64,000 bases of DNA from Undibacterium sp. 5I1. GTDB lineage: Bacteria; Pseudomonadota; Gammaproteobacteria; Burkholderiales; Burkholderiaceae_D. The notes beneath the pieces were generated by a model, which was given only the letters and a program-made list of their open reading frames with translations, was not told the origin of the DNA and did no database searches. Both the position numbers and the translations under genes were made by a program. The stretch's first letter is position 1. The number at the start of each line of letters is the position of its first letter. The stretch is from the NCBI RefSeq assembly GCF_034314085.1, contig NZ_JAVIWI010000001.1, positions 2,604,001 through 2,668,000 of the forward strand, in the 5' to 3' direction. Positions 17,143-26,860 of the stretch are shown one piece after another.

Positions 17143-18147
17143 ATGTACTTGGAAAAAACCATTTTGGAACAGTTAATGCAATTCGGTGATGCCGATTATC
17201 CAATAGAGAGCATCCATTTATTCCGCGATATTTCTCCGGAAAACCATCAGTTAATTGAAGATATTATTCAATACTGCGCCGTAGTTAAAGCCAGAACAGG
17301 ACAGGTCGTTTTGGATGCTCACAGCTCTGGTGCACGATTATATGTTGTACTTAAAGGCGTACTGGGAATCACGCGACAAGACGCCAACAGCAATCAATTA
17401 GAAACCGCAATTACCCAATATCTGCCGGGTGAATGTGTCGGCGAAATATCGGTATTAGATGAAGAAATTCATTCCGCTACTATCAGCGCCTTGGCCGATA
17501 GTGAGTTGCTGGTGATAGAAGCTGAAACTTTATGGCGACTGATTGATGAGTCGAATGGTGTCGCAAAAAATTTATTGCAGCTACTGTCTTTCCGTATCCG
17601 CGCAGCCAATGCACAAATTCGTAACCGGCAAAAAGTAGGTGAATTTTATCGTCAGCTTTCTATGGTTGATGGTTTGACTGGATTACATAATCGCGCCTGG
17701 TTAAATAGTCAGTTGCCAAATATGGTGGAAAGCGCACACGCAAGCGGCAATCCGCTGAGTATCATTATGGTAGACCTTGATCATTTCAAACGATTTAACG
17801 ATGATTACGGTCACTTAGTAGGTGACGATGCGCTACAAAGCGCTGCCAAAGTAATGAATGCTGGATTACGCCCTACTGACTTTGCAGCGCGATACGGCGG
17901 TGAAGAGATGATAGTGATTTTGCCTGAAACCAATCAAAAATCTGCGCTACTGGTTGCAGAGCGTCTTTGCAATCGACTGCGTAAAACTAAAGTATTTGCA
18001 GATACGCATAAAGCGCTGCCGCATATTACCGGATCGTTTGGTCTAGCCAGCTTAGAAAAGGGAGAAGACGCAACGGCTTTGATCTCCAAAGCTGACGCGG
18101 CGATGTATCGCGCAAAAGAACAAGGACGAGATAGAGTTGCGCTTTAA
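17143..18147 (+). CDS. Diguanylate cyclase with N-terminal cyclic-nucleotide-binding domain
   Basis: A 334-residue protein. Residues about 25-145 form a cNMP-binding (Crp-like) beta-roll (FRDISPENHQLIEDIIQYCA, LPGECVGEISVLDE). Residues about 170-334 form a GGDEF domain that makes cyclic-di-GMP from two GTP: DGLTGLHNR, DLDHFKRFNDDYGHLVGDDA and the active-site GGEEM near residue 252, in place of GGEEF. An RxxD inhibitory site (RPTD) stands five residues before it, so product feedback is expected. The combination suggests that cyclic nucleotide, or another small ligand, tunes cyclic-di-GMP output. It lies downstream of the HDOD gene and is followed by a bidirectional terminator. Confidence 0.92.
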   Translation: MYLEKTILEQLMQFGDADYPIESIHLFRDISPENHQLIEDIIQYCAVVKARTGQVVLDAHSSGARLYVVLKGVLGITRQDANSNQLETAITQYLPGECVGEISVLDEEIHSATISALADSELLVIEAETLWRLIDESNGVAKNLLQLLSFRIRAANAQIRNRQKVGEFYRQLSMVDGLTGLHNRAWLNSQLPNMVESAHASGNPLSIIMVDLDHFKRFNDDYGHLVGDDALQSAAKVMNAGLRPTDFAARYGGEEMIVILPETNQKSALLVAERLCNRLRKTKVFADTHKALPHITGSFGLASLEKGEDATALISKADAAMYRAKEQGRDRVAL

Positions 18148-18212
18148 CACTACGCGTTTCCTTGAAGTAATTAGGTTTGATTGTTACTAAACTTAACAGG
18201 CTTAACATTAAT

Positions 18213-18252
18213 AAAAAAGCTGCTGATAAAGTTTGTATCAGCGGCTTTTTTT
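18213..18252. terminator. Bidirectional intrinsic terminator
   Basis: AAAAAAGCTGCTGATA, a 7-base loop, then TATCAGCGGCTTTTTTT: a 10-bp stem with one G-T pair and T runs on both strands. It lies between the convergent diguanylate cyclase and ompW genes and can serve both. Confidence 0.88.
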
Positions 18253-18307
18253 ACACATACAAGCGAAACTAAGTCAGATAAATAATAGTGACTTAAGCTC
18301 TAAAAGC

Positions 18308-18991
18308 TTAGAAGTGGTAACCCACACCAAAACTAATTCCAAGTGGATCAAGTTTGATATTTTGCGTTTGACCAGTTGAAAAATGTGCCGTCGTTTTCAA
18401 GAAAGTCTTAGTCAAGGCGAAGTCAGCAAACCATTTTTCGTTAATGGCATAGGTCGCACCTAACTGCGTCGTAATACAGAACTTGTTATCCATTTTAAAT
18501 GTCGTTGGATTTGGGCTACCAGTATTAGTCAACGCTGTCATTTGACCAGAACCTGTTTCCTTTTGGAAATAAGAGTAGGTCAAACCAAGTCCGGCATAAG
18601 GGCGAATTGTAGATTTAGGTTCGAAAAAACGGTATTGCACAAAAATAGTTGGCGGCAACGCCTCTGTTGTGCCAATTTTTCCAGTACCAGCAATCGCACC
18701 CGCACCTTTTAGATCAAACTTATAAGGAACACCAAGGGCCAATTCAGCGGAAATGTTGTCGGTAATCATGTAACTACCGACAAAAACGGGTTCGGTGTCC
18801 GTTCCAACATCTGCTTTTGTACCTGGCAAAGCTGGAGCACTTAGATCACCACTATCGACTTTTGGCTTTAGCTGATTAATACCAACTTTAGCGGACCATG
18901 TGCCTGCGCTTTGGGCAGAGGCTGCGGCACTAGCTGTAAGTGCTAAGATCACCGCCGCAAAATTAATCGCACCTTTGAAACATTTACTCAT
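18308..18991 (-). CDS. ompW: OmpW family outer-membrane beta-barrel protein
   Basis: A 227-residue protein from the ATG at 18991, which has TAGGAGAC just upstream. The signal peptide ends near SAQSAG (about residue 27). The mature protein shows alternating beta strands and the OmpW pattern AKVGINQLKPKVDSGDLSAP at the start, LPPTIFVQYRFFEP in the middle and a terminal GVGYHF with the C-terminal Phe needed for BAM assembly. OmpW proteins are 8-stranded barrels with a hydrophobic channel, linked to small hydrophobic solutes and stress. Its ribosome-binding site (18992-19001) is perfectly complementary over 10 bases to the candidate small RNA at 684-780. The transcript unit appears monocistronic. 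Confidence 0.92.
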   Translation of the reverse strand: MSKCFKGAINFAAVILALTASAAASAQSAGTWSAKVGINQLKPKVDSGDLSAPALPGTKADVGTDTEPVFVGSYMITDNISAELALGVPYKFDLKGAGAIAGTGKIGTTEALPPTIFVQYRFFEPKSTIRPYAGLGLTYSYFQKETGSGQMTALTNTGSPNPTTFKMDNKFCITTQLGATYAINEKWFADFALTKTFLKTTAHFSTGQTQNIKLDPLGISFGVGYHF

Positions 18992-19002
18992 ATTGTCTCC
19001 TA
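18989..19002 (-). promoter_or_regulatory. ompW ribosome-binding site, predicted small-RNA target
   Basis: The mRNA reads UUAGGAGACAAUAUG. Bases 18992-19001 (AGGAGACAAU) pair perfectly with AUUGUCUCCU of the candidate RNA (734-743). A second block, AAGGA, lies two bases 5' of UUAGG and can pair with UCCUU of the same RNA, leaving a small internal loop. Confidence 0.5.
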
Positions 19003-19185
19003 ATCCTTTTGATTGATGGCACATGATGTCACCATCTAAATAGTTCGGTTATTTTTTTAGCGCCGCTGACCACTACAACCAGATTCTGATAGTCTGAATT
19101 ACAAAGCTGGTTTTACTATCGGCATTGCTTGAGTTGGTCAGCATTTAAGAGCGGAATCCACTCTTCTACGCTCAATCACGAGCGC

Positions 19186-20433
19186 TTACAACCACCCTCT
19201 AACAACCATTTCTTTAGAAACATAGCGCGCCAATAACAGATAACCATAGGGTGTCGGATGAACAGTATCCGCATATTCGTAGTTGTCAACGTTTGCTGAA
19301 ATTGTGTTTGACTTGTTGCATACGAGCGATGAGCCTAATGCATTTTTCGCAGCGCTCAAATCACAAGCGGGGGTAGTAACATTTGTTAAACCATAGATGG
19401 CAGGATTTGCAGCCTGGTCACGGTTGACTGTGTATGCATCAACATACAAAACGCTAGCGTTACCATCTAAACCCGCTCTTAACTGAGCATTAAAAGTCGT
19501 GACCATTGTGCTGATCAGACCTTGAGTCGCAGTATCAGAACCTAAGCCAAGTGGTGTTTGGCTAATATCGGGTAAATTGACAACAGTTACATATTTTGCA
19601 CCCTTGCCAACGATTAAAGTTTTGACGTAGCCGGCCAATTCTGCTCCTGCAGTACCCATCGCCGTAACAACAACAGGTGCATTGGTTTGCACATACGCTG
19701 CTGCTGCTGCTGCGCCTACTGTTGGCGTCAATGTAGCAATAGCGGCTGCTTGGCAATTACTAGCTTGCGCATCTGCAGGAACGCACTTGCCGCTCTTTAT
19801 ATCGAGTGCAATTTGTCCAGGAACTGCCGCTGTGACCGCTGCAGTTGCAGCAGCAGTTGCACCACTAGATAGCGTAGCAAGTTGAATGAAAACATCATTA
19901 CCACCAGCCATTACGAATACGATTTCGTCGCCTTTGAAACTACCGCCATTCAAAGCTAGATGGTTTTGGATTTGAGTAACAACAGGCACGGTCAACTGAC
20001 CCAAAACTGCGTTGGAGCCACCTAATAGTTTATTGCCTGGGCCAACTGGGTTTGTTACGCGTGCGCCACCTTGAGCATAAGAAGTGCAACCAGCATGGTT
20101 GACAACTGGAACGCTAAAACCTTGTGACGCCAAACCGTTTAAGCCTGTTTGTGCAGGACATGGTGCTGGCAAACCTAATTGCGCAGCCATTAACTCTGTC
20201 CAGTTTTTTGCGTTATTTTTACCGGTAGAATCAACGTCATTAACGTTGTATTTACCACCTTTTAATGCGGCTACTGTACCAACCGCATAAGTACCAACGT
20301 CACTTAAGCTGTCGCCAAATGATACTTGTGAGCTGAATTTGATTTTAGTGGTTTGATCACCAGCGCCACCGCCACCGCAGCCGGCCAGAACGGCAGCCGC
20401 GAGCAATGCCAGTGCAAAATTAGATTGACGCAT
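19186..20433 (-). CDS. SGNH/GDSL hydrolase, lipoprotein
   Basis: A 415-residue protein from the ATG at 20433 with TTAGGAGACAAA before it. The N-terminus carries a lipobox (LAGC, Cys19), so it is probably a lipoprotein. Block I is SFGDSLSDVGTY with Ser42 as nucleophile; block III is AGGNDVF; the catalytic Asp/His are in YADTVHPTPYGY near the C-terminus. Such enzymes are esterases or lipases acting on acyl esters at the cell surface. An Ala-rich insert near residues 205-275 contains short GCT/GCA-coded alanine runs and two Cys. The leader shares AGGAGACAA with ompW. It stands between ompW and the RND pump genes, all on the minus strand but with gaps of 160-280 bases. Confidence 0.88.
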   Translation of the reverse strand: MRQSNFALALLAAAVLAGCGGGGAGDQTTKIKFSSQVSFGDSLSDVGTYAVGTVAALKGGKYNVNDVDSTGKNNAKNWTELMAAQLGLPAPCPAQTGLNGLASQGFSVPVVNHAGCTSYAQGGARVTNPVGPGNKLLGGSNAVLGQLTVPVVTQIQNHLALNGGSFKGDEIVFVMAGGNDVFIQLATLSSGATAAATAAVTAAVPGQIALDIKSGKCVPADAQASNCQAAAIATLTPTVGAAAAAAYVQTNAPVVVTAMGTAGAELAGYVKTLIVGKGAKYVTVVNLPDISQTPLGLGSDTATQGLISTMVTTFNAQLRAGLDGNASVLYVDAYTVNRDQAANPAIYGLTNVTTPACDLSAAKNALGSSLVCNKSNTISANVDNYEYADTVHPTPYGYLLLARYVSKEMVVRGWL

Positions 20434-20444
20434 TTTGTCTCCTA
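20431..20444 (-). promoter_or_regulatory. GDSL lipoprotein ribosome-binding site, predicted small-RNA target
   Basis: The mRNA reads UUAGGAGACAAAAUG. Bases 20435-20443 (AGGAGACAA) pair perfectly over 9 bases with UUGUCUCCU of the candidate small RNA at 684-780. The sequence from UUAGG to the start codon differs from that of ompW at only one position. Confidence 0.45.
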
Positions 20445-20717
20445 ATGGAAATATTTTTAATAACAAAGTGAACGGTCGTGCTAGTCACCGCGTGGCTAGT
20501 ATGTCATCACGTATATTAGATGAATAGAGAAAGTTACAATATTAGAGTAAACACTCTTGAAAAAACAACGTACTCTAACGTCCTCTAAACAACCTTTGCG
20601 GTGCAGCAAATTAATTCTGTTTCCAAATCAAATGCACGTGCCAAATAATAGCCGTCGGGTTCACTTGGGTATAGAAATTGAACAAGGACATGATTATTGC
20701 AAAGCGATAATTCCTGG

Positions 20718-23700
20718 TCAAGCCGGATCAGTCGATAAAGTTGTAACAGTTTCTTTACTACCTCTACCCAAGTAAGCAGATGCTCGCCGCCCCCATTTAT
20801 CCAGATAAGTATAAGTAATAGGTACAACTAATAGGGTAAGCAACGTGGAGGTGATAATCCCCCCTATAACTGCTCTGCCCATAGGTGCCTGCGACTCAGC
20901 ACCATCACTCAAACCTATTGCCATCGGCAACATACCAAAAATCATTGCCAGTGTGGTCATCAGAATTGGTCGTAAGCGAACCTGACCTGCGGCCAAAATT
21001 GCGTCGTACTGTGACATCCCTTGTCGTTGCGACTGATTAATAAAATCGACCAACAAAATCGCATTTTTGGTCACTAAACCCATCAGCATAATGAAACCAA
21101 TAATCGAGAAAATATTCAAGGTACTGCCGGTAATCAGCAACGCAAACAATACACCAATTAAGGAAAATGGTAAGGATGTCATAATCGCCAACGGCTGTAA
21201 GAAACTCCCAAACTGAGATGCCAAAATCAGGTAAATAAAAATAACTGCAATTCCCAATGCGGCCAAAGCAGAATTAAAAGAATCTTGCATCTCTTTAGTC
21301 TGTCCACCTACGTCAAACCGATAACCAGGTGGCAGTTCGATTTTTTTAACCAATTCTTGCACCTCAGTTCCAACGTCGCCAGCCGCACGGCCTTCTACAT
21401 TGGCATATATAGCGGCGCGACGTTGCAAATCTTGACGCTTAATAACACGCGGGCTGGTACCAGGGATAAATTGGACTACTTGACGTAAAGGCACCATGAT
21501 CGGTTTGCCGTTTGCGTCAATCCGGCTGCTGGCAAGCGATAGATCACCGAGATCAGAAATTTTTTGCCGTCCCGATTTTGGTAACTGCACATTGATTTCA
21601 TAATTTTGCCCATCGGGAGCAAGCCATTGACCTATCGTGTCCCCGGCAACAAAAGGTCGTAAAGCTGATCCAATTTGTTGTACCGACAAACCCAGATCAT
21701 TTGCCAGTTCATTATTCACTTTTACTAATACGGTAGGATTGGCACCAGTCAAACTGCTCTCTAAATCAGCAATTCCTTTGATCGCGCCAATCTTCAGCAT
21801 TATCTGATCAATCACACCCTGCAATTTATCCGCATCCGGCCCCAAAATCGCTACATAAATTGGCTTGTTAAACCCTACGCCAAGCTCGATTCCCGGCACA
21901 GATTTCAAACGTTGACGTATCATTGATTCAATTTCTTTCTGCAGCTTACGATGACTAATCCGAGGTTCCGTCAACTTAAGATTAATCTGTGCCGTATTGC
22001 GCTCACCATCGACACCAACGCTTGTGGTCATTGTGACGATTTCTGGCATCAGTTTTAGTATTGCCTCGACCTGTATAGTTTTTTCATTGGTATAGATCAG
22101 GCTAGAGCCAACAGGTGTTTTGAGATTCAGTGAAATCTGGCTATTGTCAGTTTCGGGAGCGAATTCAGAACCGATAAACGGTAGCAAGAAAAAACTACCG
22201 ATAAATAAACTGAAAGCTAACGCCAAAGTGGTTTTACGTTTGCGCAATACCAGTTGTAATACTCGGCCATATAAATGATGTAGCTTATCAATGCCGTGTT
22301 CGATGTTTTCCATTATCCGTTCTAGCCAGGGCAAACGTTTAAACCGTCCCTCTGCCGGATCATGCCAAACGGACGACAGCATTGGATCGAGTGTAAAACT
22401 CACGAATAAAGAAACCAATACCGCAACAGTCACGGTAATACCAAATTGAAAGAAATAGCGGCCAATCATGCCTTTCATAAATGCGACTGGTACAAAGACA
22501 GCGACAATAGCAAAAGTCGTCGCCATCACGGCAAGACCGATTTCATTCGTGCCGTCTTCTGCTGCTTTTTTATGTCCTTTACCCATTCCCAGATGACGGA
22601 CAATATTCTCTCGGACCACAATCGCGTCATCAATCAACAAGCCAATACAAAGTGACAAGGCCATCAAGGTCAAAAAATTCAGCGTAAAACCAAAAGCCTT
22701 TAACGCGATAAAAGTAGCGATAACCGAGATAGGCAAAGTCAAGCCGGTGATGACCGTACTGCGCCATGAATGTAAAAATAAAAATACGATTAGTATCGTT
22801 AAAGCAGCACCTTCAAGTATGGTTTCCTTAACACCACTTAAAGATTGTTTGACGCTATCCGCATTGTTGTAGTTGACATTAATGATGACGTCTTTTGGTA
22901 GACGACTACGCAGATCTGCAATCGCATCAATAATCCCGTCGCCAACTTCTACAATATTGGCATCCTGAATTTTTGTGACCGAGATGCTGATTGCGCGTAC
23001 TCCATTGACCCGTGAGATAGAAAATTCCTCGCGCTCACCGTCTTGAATATCCGCGACTTGCTCCAGATACACTGGGGCATTAGCTCGACGTGCGACAATA
23101 ATTTTATTGAAGCCGCGTGGATCAGTGATCTTAGCTTCTAACCGGACTAATTGATCGTTAGCCCCTTGCGTGATCAAGCCAGCCGGAATGTTTTGATTGG
23201 TTACCTGGATCGCAGTCAACACTTCATTCACGCCGACATTGTTCGCCGCCATCCGATCCGGGCTCAACTTAACCTGCACCTGACGCACCACCGCACCGCG
23301 CACATCTACCCGCCCTACTCCAGGTACGCTTTGTATTTTTTTAGAAATGACTTGATCTGTTAATGTCGATAATTCTCGTAAGCTTCTGGTGGGCGAACTA
23401 ACTGACATTTCAACAACGGGACTTTCGTTACCGTCACTGCCGCCACGCACGATAAATGGGTCTTTAACATCTTTAGGAAAGCTTGGTCGAATCTGGGCAA
23501 TCTTATCCCGCACTTCTTGTAGCACTTTGTCTGGATTGACCGATAGTTGAAATTCTACCCAAAGAGTGGCGCGGCCTTCAAACGAACTGGCTAAAATTCG
23601 CTTAACACCGCTGACGGTATTGACTACGCTTTCAACTGGTTTGGTGATGTCGTTTTCGACAATTTCTGGCGAAGCGCCAGGATATTGAACTTGAATCGAG

Positions 23701-23834
23701 ACACCAACAGACTGCACATCCGGCATCTGCTCCAGACCCAGACCTTGATACGAAAAAAGTCCCAGAACGACGAGCGCCACCATCATCATGGTCGCAAAAA
23801 CAGGATTTTGAATACTGACTTTGGTGATCCACAT
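20718..23834 (-). CDS. RND multidrug efflux permease (HAE1 type)
   Basis: A 1038-residue inner-membrane pump of AcrB/MexB type, with twelve predicted membrane helices and two large periplasmic loops. It starts [20 protein letters not shown]. The proton relay is intact: adjacent Asp residues in [16 protein letters not shown] (TM4) and Lys in [16 protein letters not shown] (TM10). It exports hydrophobic compounds by proton antiport, in complex with a periplasmic adaptor and an outer-membrane channel. The adaptor gene lies immediately upstream (3 bases), but no outer-membrane factor gene is present, so a TolC-like protein encoded elsewhere is needed. The substrate is unknown. No regulator gene is adjacent. 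Confidence 0.95.
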   Translation of the reverse strand: MWITKVSIQNPVFATMMMVALVVLGLFSYQGLGLEQMPDVQSVGVSIQVQYPGASPEIVENDITKPVESVVNTVSGVKRILASSFEGRATLWVEFQLSVNPDKVLQEVRDKIAQIRPSFPKDVKDPFIVRGGSDGNESPVVEMSVSSPTRSLRELSTLTDQVISKKIQSVPGVGRVDVRGAVVRQVQVKLSPDRMAANNVGVNEVLTAIQVTNQNIPAGLITQGANDQLVRLEAKITDPRGFNKIIVARRANAPVYLEQVADIQDGEREEFSISRVNGVRAISISVTKIQDANIVEVGDGIIDAIADLRSRLPKDVIINVNYNNADSVKQSLSGVKETILEGAALTILIVFLFLHSWRSTVITGLTLPISVIATFIALKAFGFTLNFLTLMALSLCIGLLIDDAIVVRENIVRHLGMGKGHKKAAEDGTNEIGLAVMATTFAIVAVFVPVAFMKGMIGRYFFQFGITVTVAVLVSLFVSFTLDPMLSSVWHDPAEGRFKRLPWLERIMENIEHGIDKLHHLYGRVLQLVLRKRKTTLALAFSLFIGSFFLLPFIGSEFAPETDNSQISLNLKTPVGSSLIYTNEKTIQVEAILKLMPEIVTMTTSVGVDGERNTAQINLKLTEPRISHRKLQKEIESMIRQRLKSVPGIELGVGFNKPIYVAILGPDADKLQGVIDQIMLKIGAIKGIADLESSLTGANPTVLVKVNNELANDLGLSVQQIGSALRPFVAGDTIGQWLAPDGQNYEINVQLPKSGRQKISDLGDLSLASSRIDANGKPIMVPLRQVVQFIPGTSPRVIKRQDLQRRAAIYANVEGRAAGDVGTEVQELVKKIELPPGYRFDVGGQTKEMQDSFNSALAALGIAVIFIYLILASQFGSFLQPLAIMTSLPFSLIGVLFALLITGSTLNIFSIIGFIMLMGLVTKNAILLVDFINQSQRQGMSQYDAILAAGQVRLRPILMTTLAMIFGMLPMAIGLSDGAESQAPMGRAVIGGIITSTLLTLLVVPITYTYLDKWGRRASAYLGRGSKETVTTLSTDPA

Positions 23835-23837
23835 GGC

Positions 23838-25127
23838 TTAGCCTTTGGATTTAGGGGAAGTCGCTAAAGTGGCGGCTACCGCGGAAGCAGGTGCTAAATC
23901 TGGTGCCAAATTTGTGATCTCAGCAGAGTTTGCAGTTTTTGGCAACAGGATTTTACTACCTGGCTTAATACTATCTAACTTGGCAGAAATAACCTGAACA
24001 CCTGGCTCTAGCCCCTGCAACACTTGCACCAAGCCTTCATCCTCACTACGCAAACCCAGCTTAACGGCTTGTTGCTGAACTTGATTCCCTACTATTTTAT
24101 AGACTACGTCGCTACCATTCTGCTGACGGATCGCGGCCAATGGCATGACAGGGTAAGAAGTAGTTTTTTCTAAAGTGAGATTACCTTTGGCAAACATGCC
24201 CCCTCGCAAAGCGCCATCGGCATTATCGACCTCTACATACACCAGCATCGAACGTGAACCAGCCTCGGCAGATGGATTAATACGCGCTACTTTTCCAATA
24301 AAAGAGCGAGTACCGAATCCATCGACGGCAAAGCTCACATTTTGACCAATCTTGACACGTGGAATCTCACTCGCAGGTACTTGGGCCTCTAAAATTAACT
24401 GCGCCAGATTGACGATATTAAATAAGGCGGTATCAGGCGATACTTTGTCGCCAGCTTGCACGCTACGCTTACTGATGATGCCATCGACTGGCGATTTAAT
24501 TTGTGTATCCGCCACGGCAATCTGCGCTACTTCTCGCTGCGACAAGGCAGACTTCAAACTGGCATGTGCTAAATCCAAACTACTTTGAGTAGTATCAAAC
24601 GCGTTTTGTGAGATATAACTTTGTTTTAGTAAAGCTTCATTAGAGTGTCGGTTTTTTTGCGCTAACGCCAAACGTGCTTGTGCCTCATCTACTGCCGCAT
24701 CTTGTATGCTCAAACGCGCATGCAAATCAGCGCCATCAAAACGCGCAATGATTTGACCTTTTCGTACCGGCATACCCTCTTGCACCAATGTCTCATGTAC
24801 CTCGGCTGCCACCTTTGACCGCACAGTGACTTGGCTTACAGGCATGAGAGATCCTGAAATCGGCAAATTCACCATCAGGGAACGGGTAGTGATTTTGGTC
24901 ACATCAACAGGCGCCAACTCATAAATAACTTCTTTTTTTGTATCGGCATTACCCAAGGATTTGGCATTTTTCGAAATATCTTTTGCATACATCATCCAAC
25001 CACCACCGATAGCAACCACTAAGAACAAGCCTGCTAATGGCATACGCCAGCGTGTCAATTGAGAGGGTTGCTGGGGTGACAAAATGTTGACGCTGTTCCC
25101 ACTATTAGCACTATTATCTATTTTCAT
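23838..25127 (-). CDS. RND efflux periplasmic adaptor (membrane fusion protein)
   Basis: A 429-residue protein with an N-terminal membrane anchor (about residues 28-48, MPLAGLFLVVAIGGGWMMYA). The HlyD-type fold follows: lipoyl half-motifs around VRSKVAAEVHETLVQEGMPV and IKSPVDGIISKRSVQAGDKV, a helical hairpin between them (about 135-200, Ala/Gln/Asp-rich), a beta-barrel domain, and a membrane-proximal domain. It bridges the RND pump to an outer-membrane channel. It is the first gene of a two-gene operon with the permease. The C-terminal 40 residues are Ala-rich and probably flexible. Confidence 0.93.
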   Translation of the reverse strand: MKIDNSANSGNSVNILSPQQPSQLTRWRMPLAGLFLVVAIGGGWMMYAKDISKNAKSLGNADTKKEVIYELAPVDVTKITTRSLMVNLPISGSLMPVSQVTVRSKVAAEVHETLVQEGMPVRKGQIIARFDGADLHARLSIQDAAVDEAQARLALAQKNRHSNEALLKQSYISQNAFDTTQSSLDLAHASLKSALSQREVAQIAVADTQIKSPVDGIISKRSVQAGDKVSPDTALFNIVNLAQLILEAQVPASEIPRVKIGQNVSFAVDGFGTRSFIGKVARINPSAEAGSRSMLVYVEVDNADGALRGGMFAKGNLTLEKTTSYPVMPLAAIRQQNGSDVVYKIVGNQVQQQAVKLGLRSEDEGLVQVLQGLEPGVQVISAKLDSIKPGSKILLPKTANSAEITNLAPDLAPASAVAATLATSPKSKG

Positions 25128-25378
25128 GATCTGATCTTTTATTACCCGGACATCAATTACTGAAGCAGGTATTTTTATTGGAAGGACAAAGACACTTTTG
25201 ACACTGCGAAGAACTGCTCTTGTTTTTTATAATGGCTGTCTACCTTGCTCAGACTCTTGGTATTAAAATAAGTTCGCAATGCTCCAAGTAATATATAAAA
25301 ACTCTTTAGTCGAACTGCCGCATTAGCTACTAAATACAAGAATGCCAAGCCAAATCATGATTTTTAACCATTACTATT

Positions 25379-25571
25379 AGGACTTATGCAAAAGGCAGAC
25401 CTTTCACAATTGGAACACAGAGGCAAATAGAAAATTGAGAGGACAGCGAATCAGAGCTTTCTCTGTCTTTGTTTTCCCACATGTCTTTGTGGTGAGATGT
25501 TTTAAGTTTTTTCATCCGATGCACTAGTTCAAGCACAATCACAGCAAATAGTTTCCGTTTTGCGTAAATCC
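25379..25571. repeat. Degenerate element with family B ends
   Basis: A 193-bp stretch bounded by AGGACTTATGCAAAAGG and CCGTTTTGCGTAAATCC, which are inverted copies of each other at 13 of 16 positions and share the TTACGCAAAA core of the repeats at 1005 and 32171. The interior is unrelated to those two. It lies in the 748-bp gap 25128-25875, in which I find no gene and otherwise see nothing; a 103-codon minus-strand frame across it has no recognisable product. Confidence 0.5.
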
Positions 25572-25875
25572 ACATTAATTTGAAAACACACCCGTTATAA
25601 AAATAGTTAGACGACTTAGTGTTTGTTGCATTAATGCAATTGCTTGTACGACAACCGACGTGTCTCAACTTGCTATACTTAAAAATAAAGGTCAAAATGA
25701 CAAACGGTGCGACCTTTGTTACAACACCTAATGTAATCTAAGTATTTAATTAAGCTCATACAGGGTTTGGTTGGGTATTTCGGTTCATCAGCTTTAATCA
25801 AATACACACTGTAGATTGGAGATCGCCTGATGTTTTCTTTTCCGTTCAAAAAAAACAAAAGCACTTCTACTGCTT

Positions 25876-26412
25876 ATGAAAAAAAGTTTTTTTGATAAAG
25901 AACAGCAAATAATTTTTAGGCGTTTGCGGCGCGCATTACCTAACTGCTACATCTTCCCCAAAGTAGATTTAATCGCTCTGCTGAAACCAATTAATGTCGA
26001 TTCAAAAGCAAAACGAGCCGAGCAAGTCGATCTGGAAGGTCGCAAAATCGACTTTGCTATTTTCGACTCGTACATGCATCTGCTTTGCGTGATTGAATTG
26101 AATTCAGAAGTAGGGGAAGACGGCAAATATTTGACCAACACCTCATATTTTAAAACCGCTGGCATCAAAACTATACGCTGGGAACGTCGCGCATTACCTT
26201 TGTATGAACAAATTCTGCGCACTGTAGCGCCATTCTCTGCACTTACCGCGCCAAAACCCGATATTGCTCCAAGCACGGTAGCACGAGCGCAATTAGTGAC
26301 TGCATCGCAAAGTCGAGACACAGTGCAACAAATTTATGCATCACATCTCATCCCTAGCAACATCGTAGCCTTGTCTATTCATGACATTGAAAAATTAACG
26401 CCACAACAATAA
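25876..26412 (+). CDS. DUF2726 domain protein
   Basis: A 178-residue protein. Residues 5-115 match the DUF2726 pattern: FFDKEQQIIFRRLRRALPNC, YIFPKVDLIALL, RKIDFAIFDSYMHLLCVIEL, then KTAGIKTIRWE. This domain is a PD-(D/E)XK-nuclease-like fold; here the D in KIDFAIFD and the E in VIEL fit its acidic core positions, but I cannot see the whole motif. It usually occurs alone or with DNA-binding or topoisomerase zinc-finger domains. The C-terminal 60 residues are a low-complexity tail. No ribosome-binding site is obvious. The gene lies alone in a gene-poor stretch, which suggests an accessory gene. Confidence 0.75.
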   Translation: MKKSFFDKEQQIIFRRLRRALPNCYIFPKVDLIALLKPINVDSKAKRAEQVDLEGRKIDFAIFDSYMHLLCVIELNSEVGEDGKYLTNTSYFKTAGIKTIRWERRALPLYEQILRTVAPFSALTAPKPDIAPSTVARAQLVTASQSRDTVQQIYASHLIPSNIVALSIHDIEKLTPQQ

Positions 26413-26860
26413 ATACGAAATGCGTACCCTCACATCTGGCAACGCATCAGCTTATTTTGTAATGAACCTATGCATTTAAAACGTTATCTAGGGTCGCTGG
26501 TAATCCAAGGTCCGAGTGAAAATAGAATAGGATTTCCAAATGAAATCCTGGTTGAAATTGCAGCCATCCAGACAGCGAACGAAAAGCATTTAGAAAAATC
26601 TTCGCCGAGAACAACCTGGGATACCTTCTTCGTCAATAATTGTTTTTTTTAATCGGATGTAAGAATTACATTTCAGTCTATCACCACAAACGACGCTTTA
26701 CCCTGCCGGAAACACACTCTATCGCAAATCGCTAGTACCACCCTTAGCACAAGATCATACTGCGAGTAGCTCGCCGGACATAATCTCTTAAGGTCTGTTA
26801 AAGAATAACCGCGAGATAAATTATTAGCCAATACTAGCCTTCCACTTTTAAGGAAACAGC
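26413..26860. other. Gene-poor intergenic region
   Basis: About 448 bp without a convincing gene. A small hairpin (AGGATTTC, 5-base loop, GAAATCCT) lies at 26529-26549. A 60-codon frame at 26470-26652 lacks a ribosome-binding site and family match. The promoter of the DUF2807 gene should be near the right end. Confidence 0.5.

Noticed and set aside
19687..19704. GCTGCTGCT trinucleotide run in the GDSL gene as a phase-variation tract
   Set aside because: It is short, in frame and codes for alanine; any change would only alter alanine number.
25196..25232. TTGACA and TATAAT boxes on the plus strand upstream of the DUF2726 gene
   Set aside because: The spacing is about 24 bases, far from 17, and the nearest plus-strand gene is more than 600 bases away.
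25384..25695. 103-codon minus-strand frame upstream of the efflux operon
   Set aside because: No family match, no ribosome-binding site, and it crosses the inverted ends of a repeat element. It reads like chance coding.
26470..26652. 60-codon frame before the DUF2807 gene
   Set aside because: No ribosome-binding site, no signal or domain, and an isolated position.
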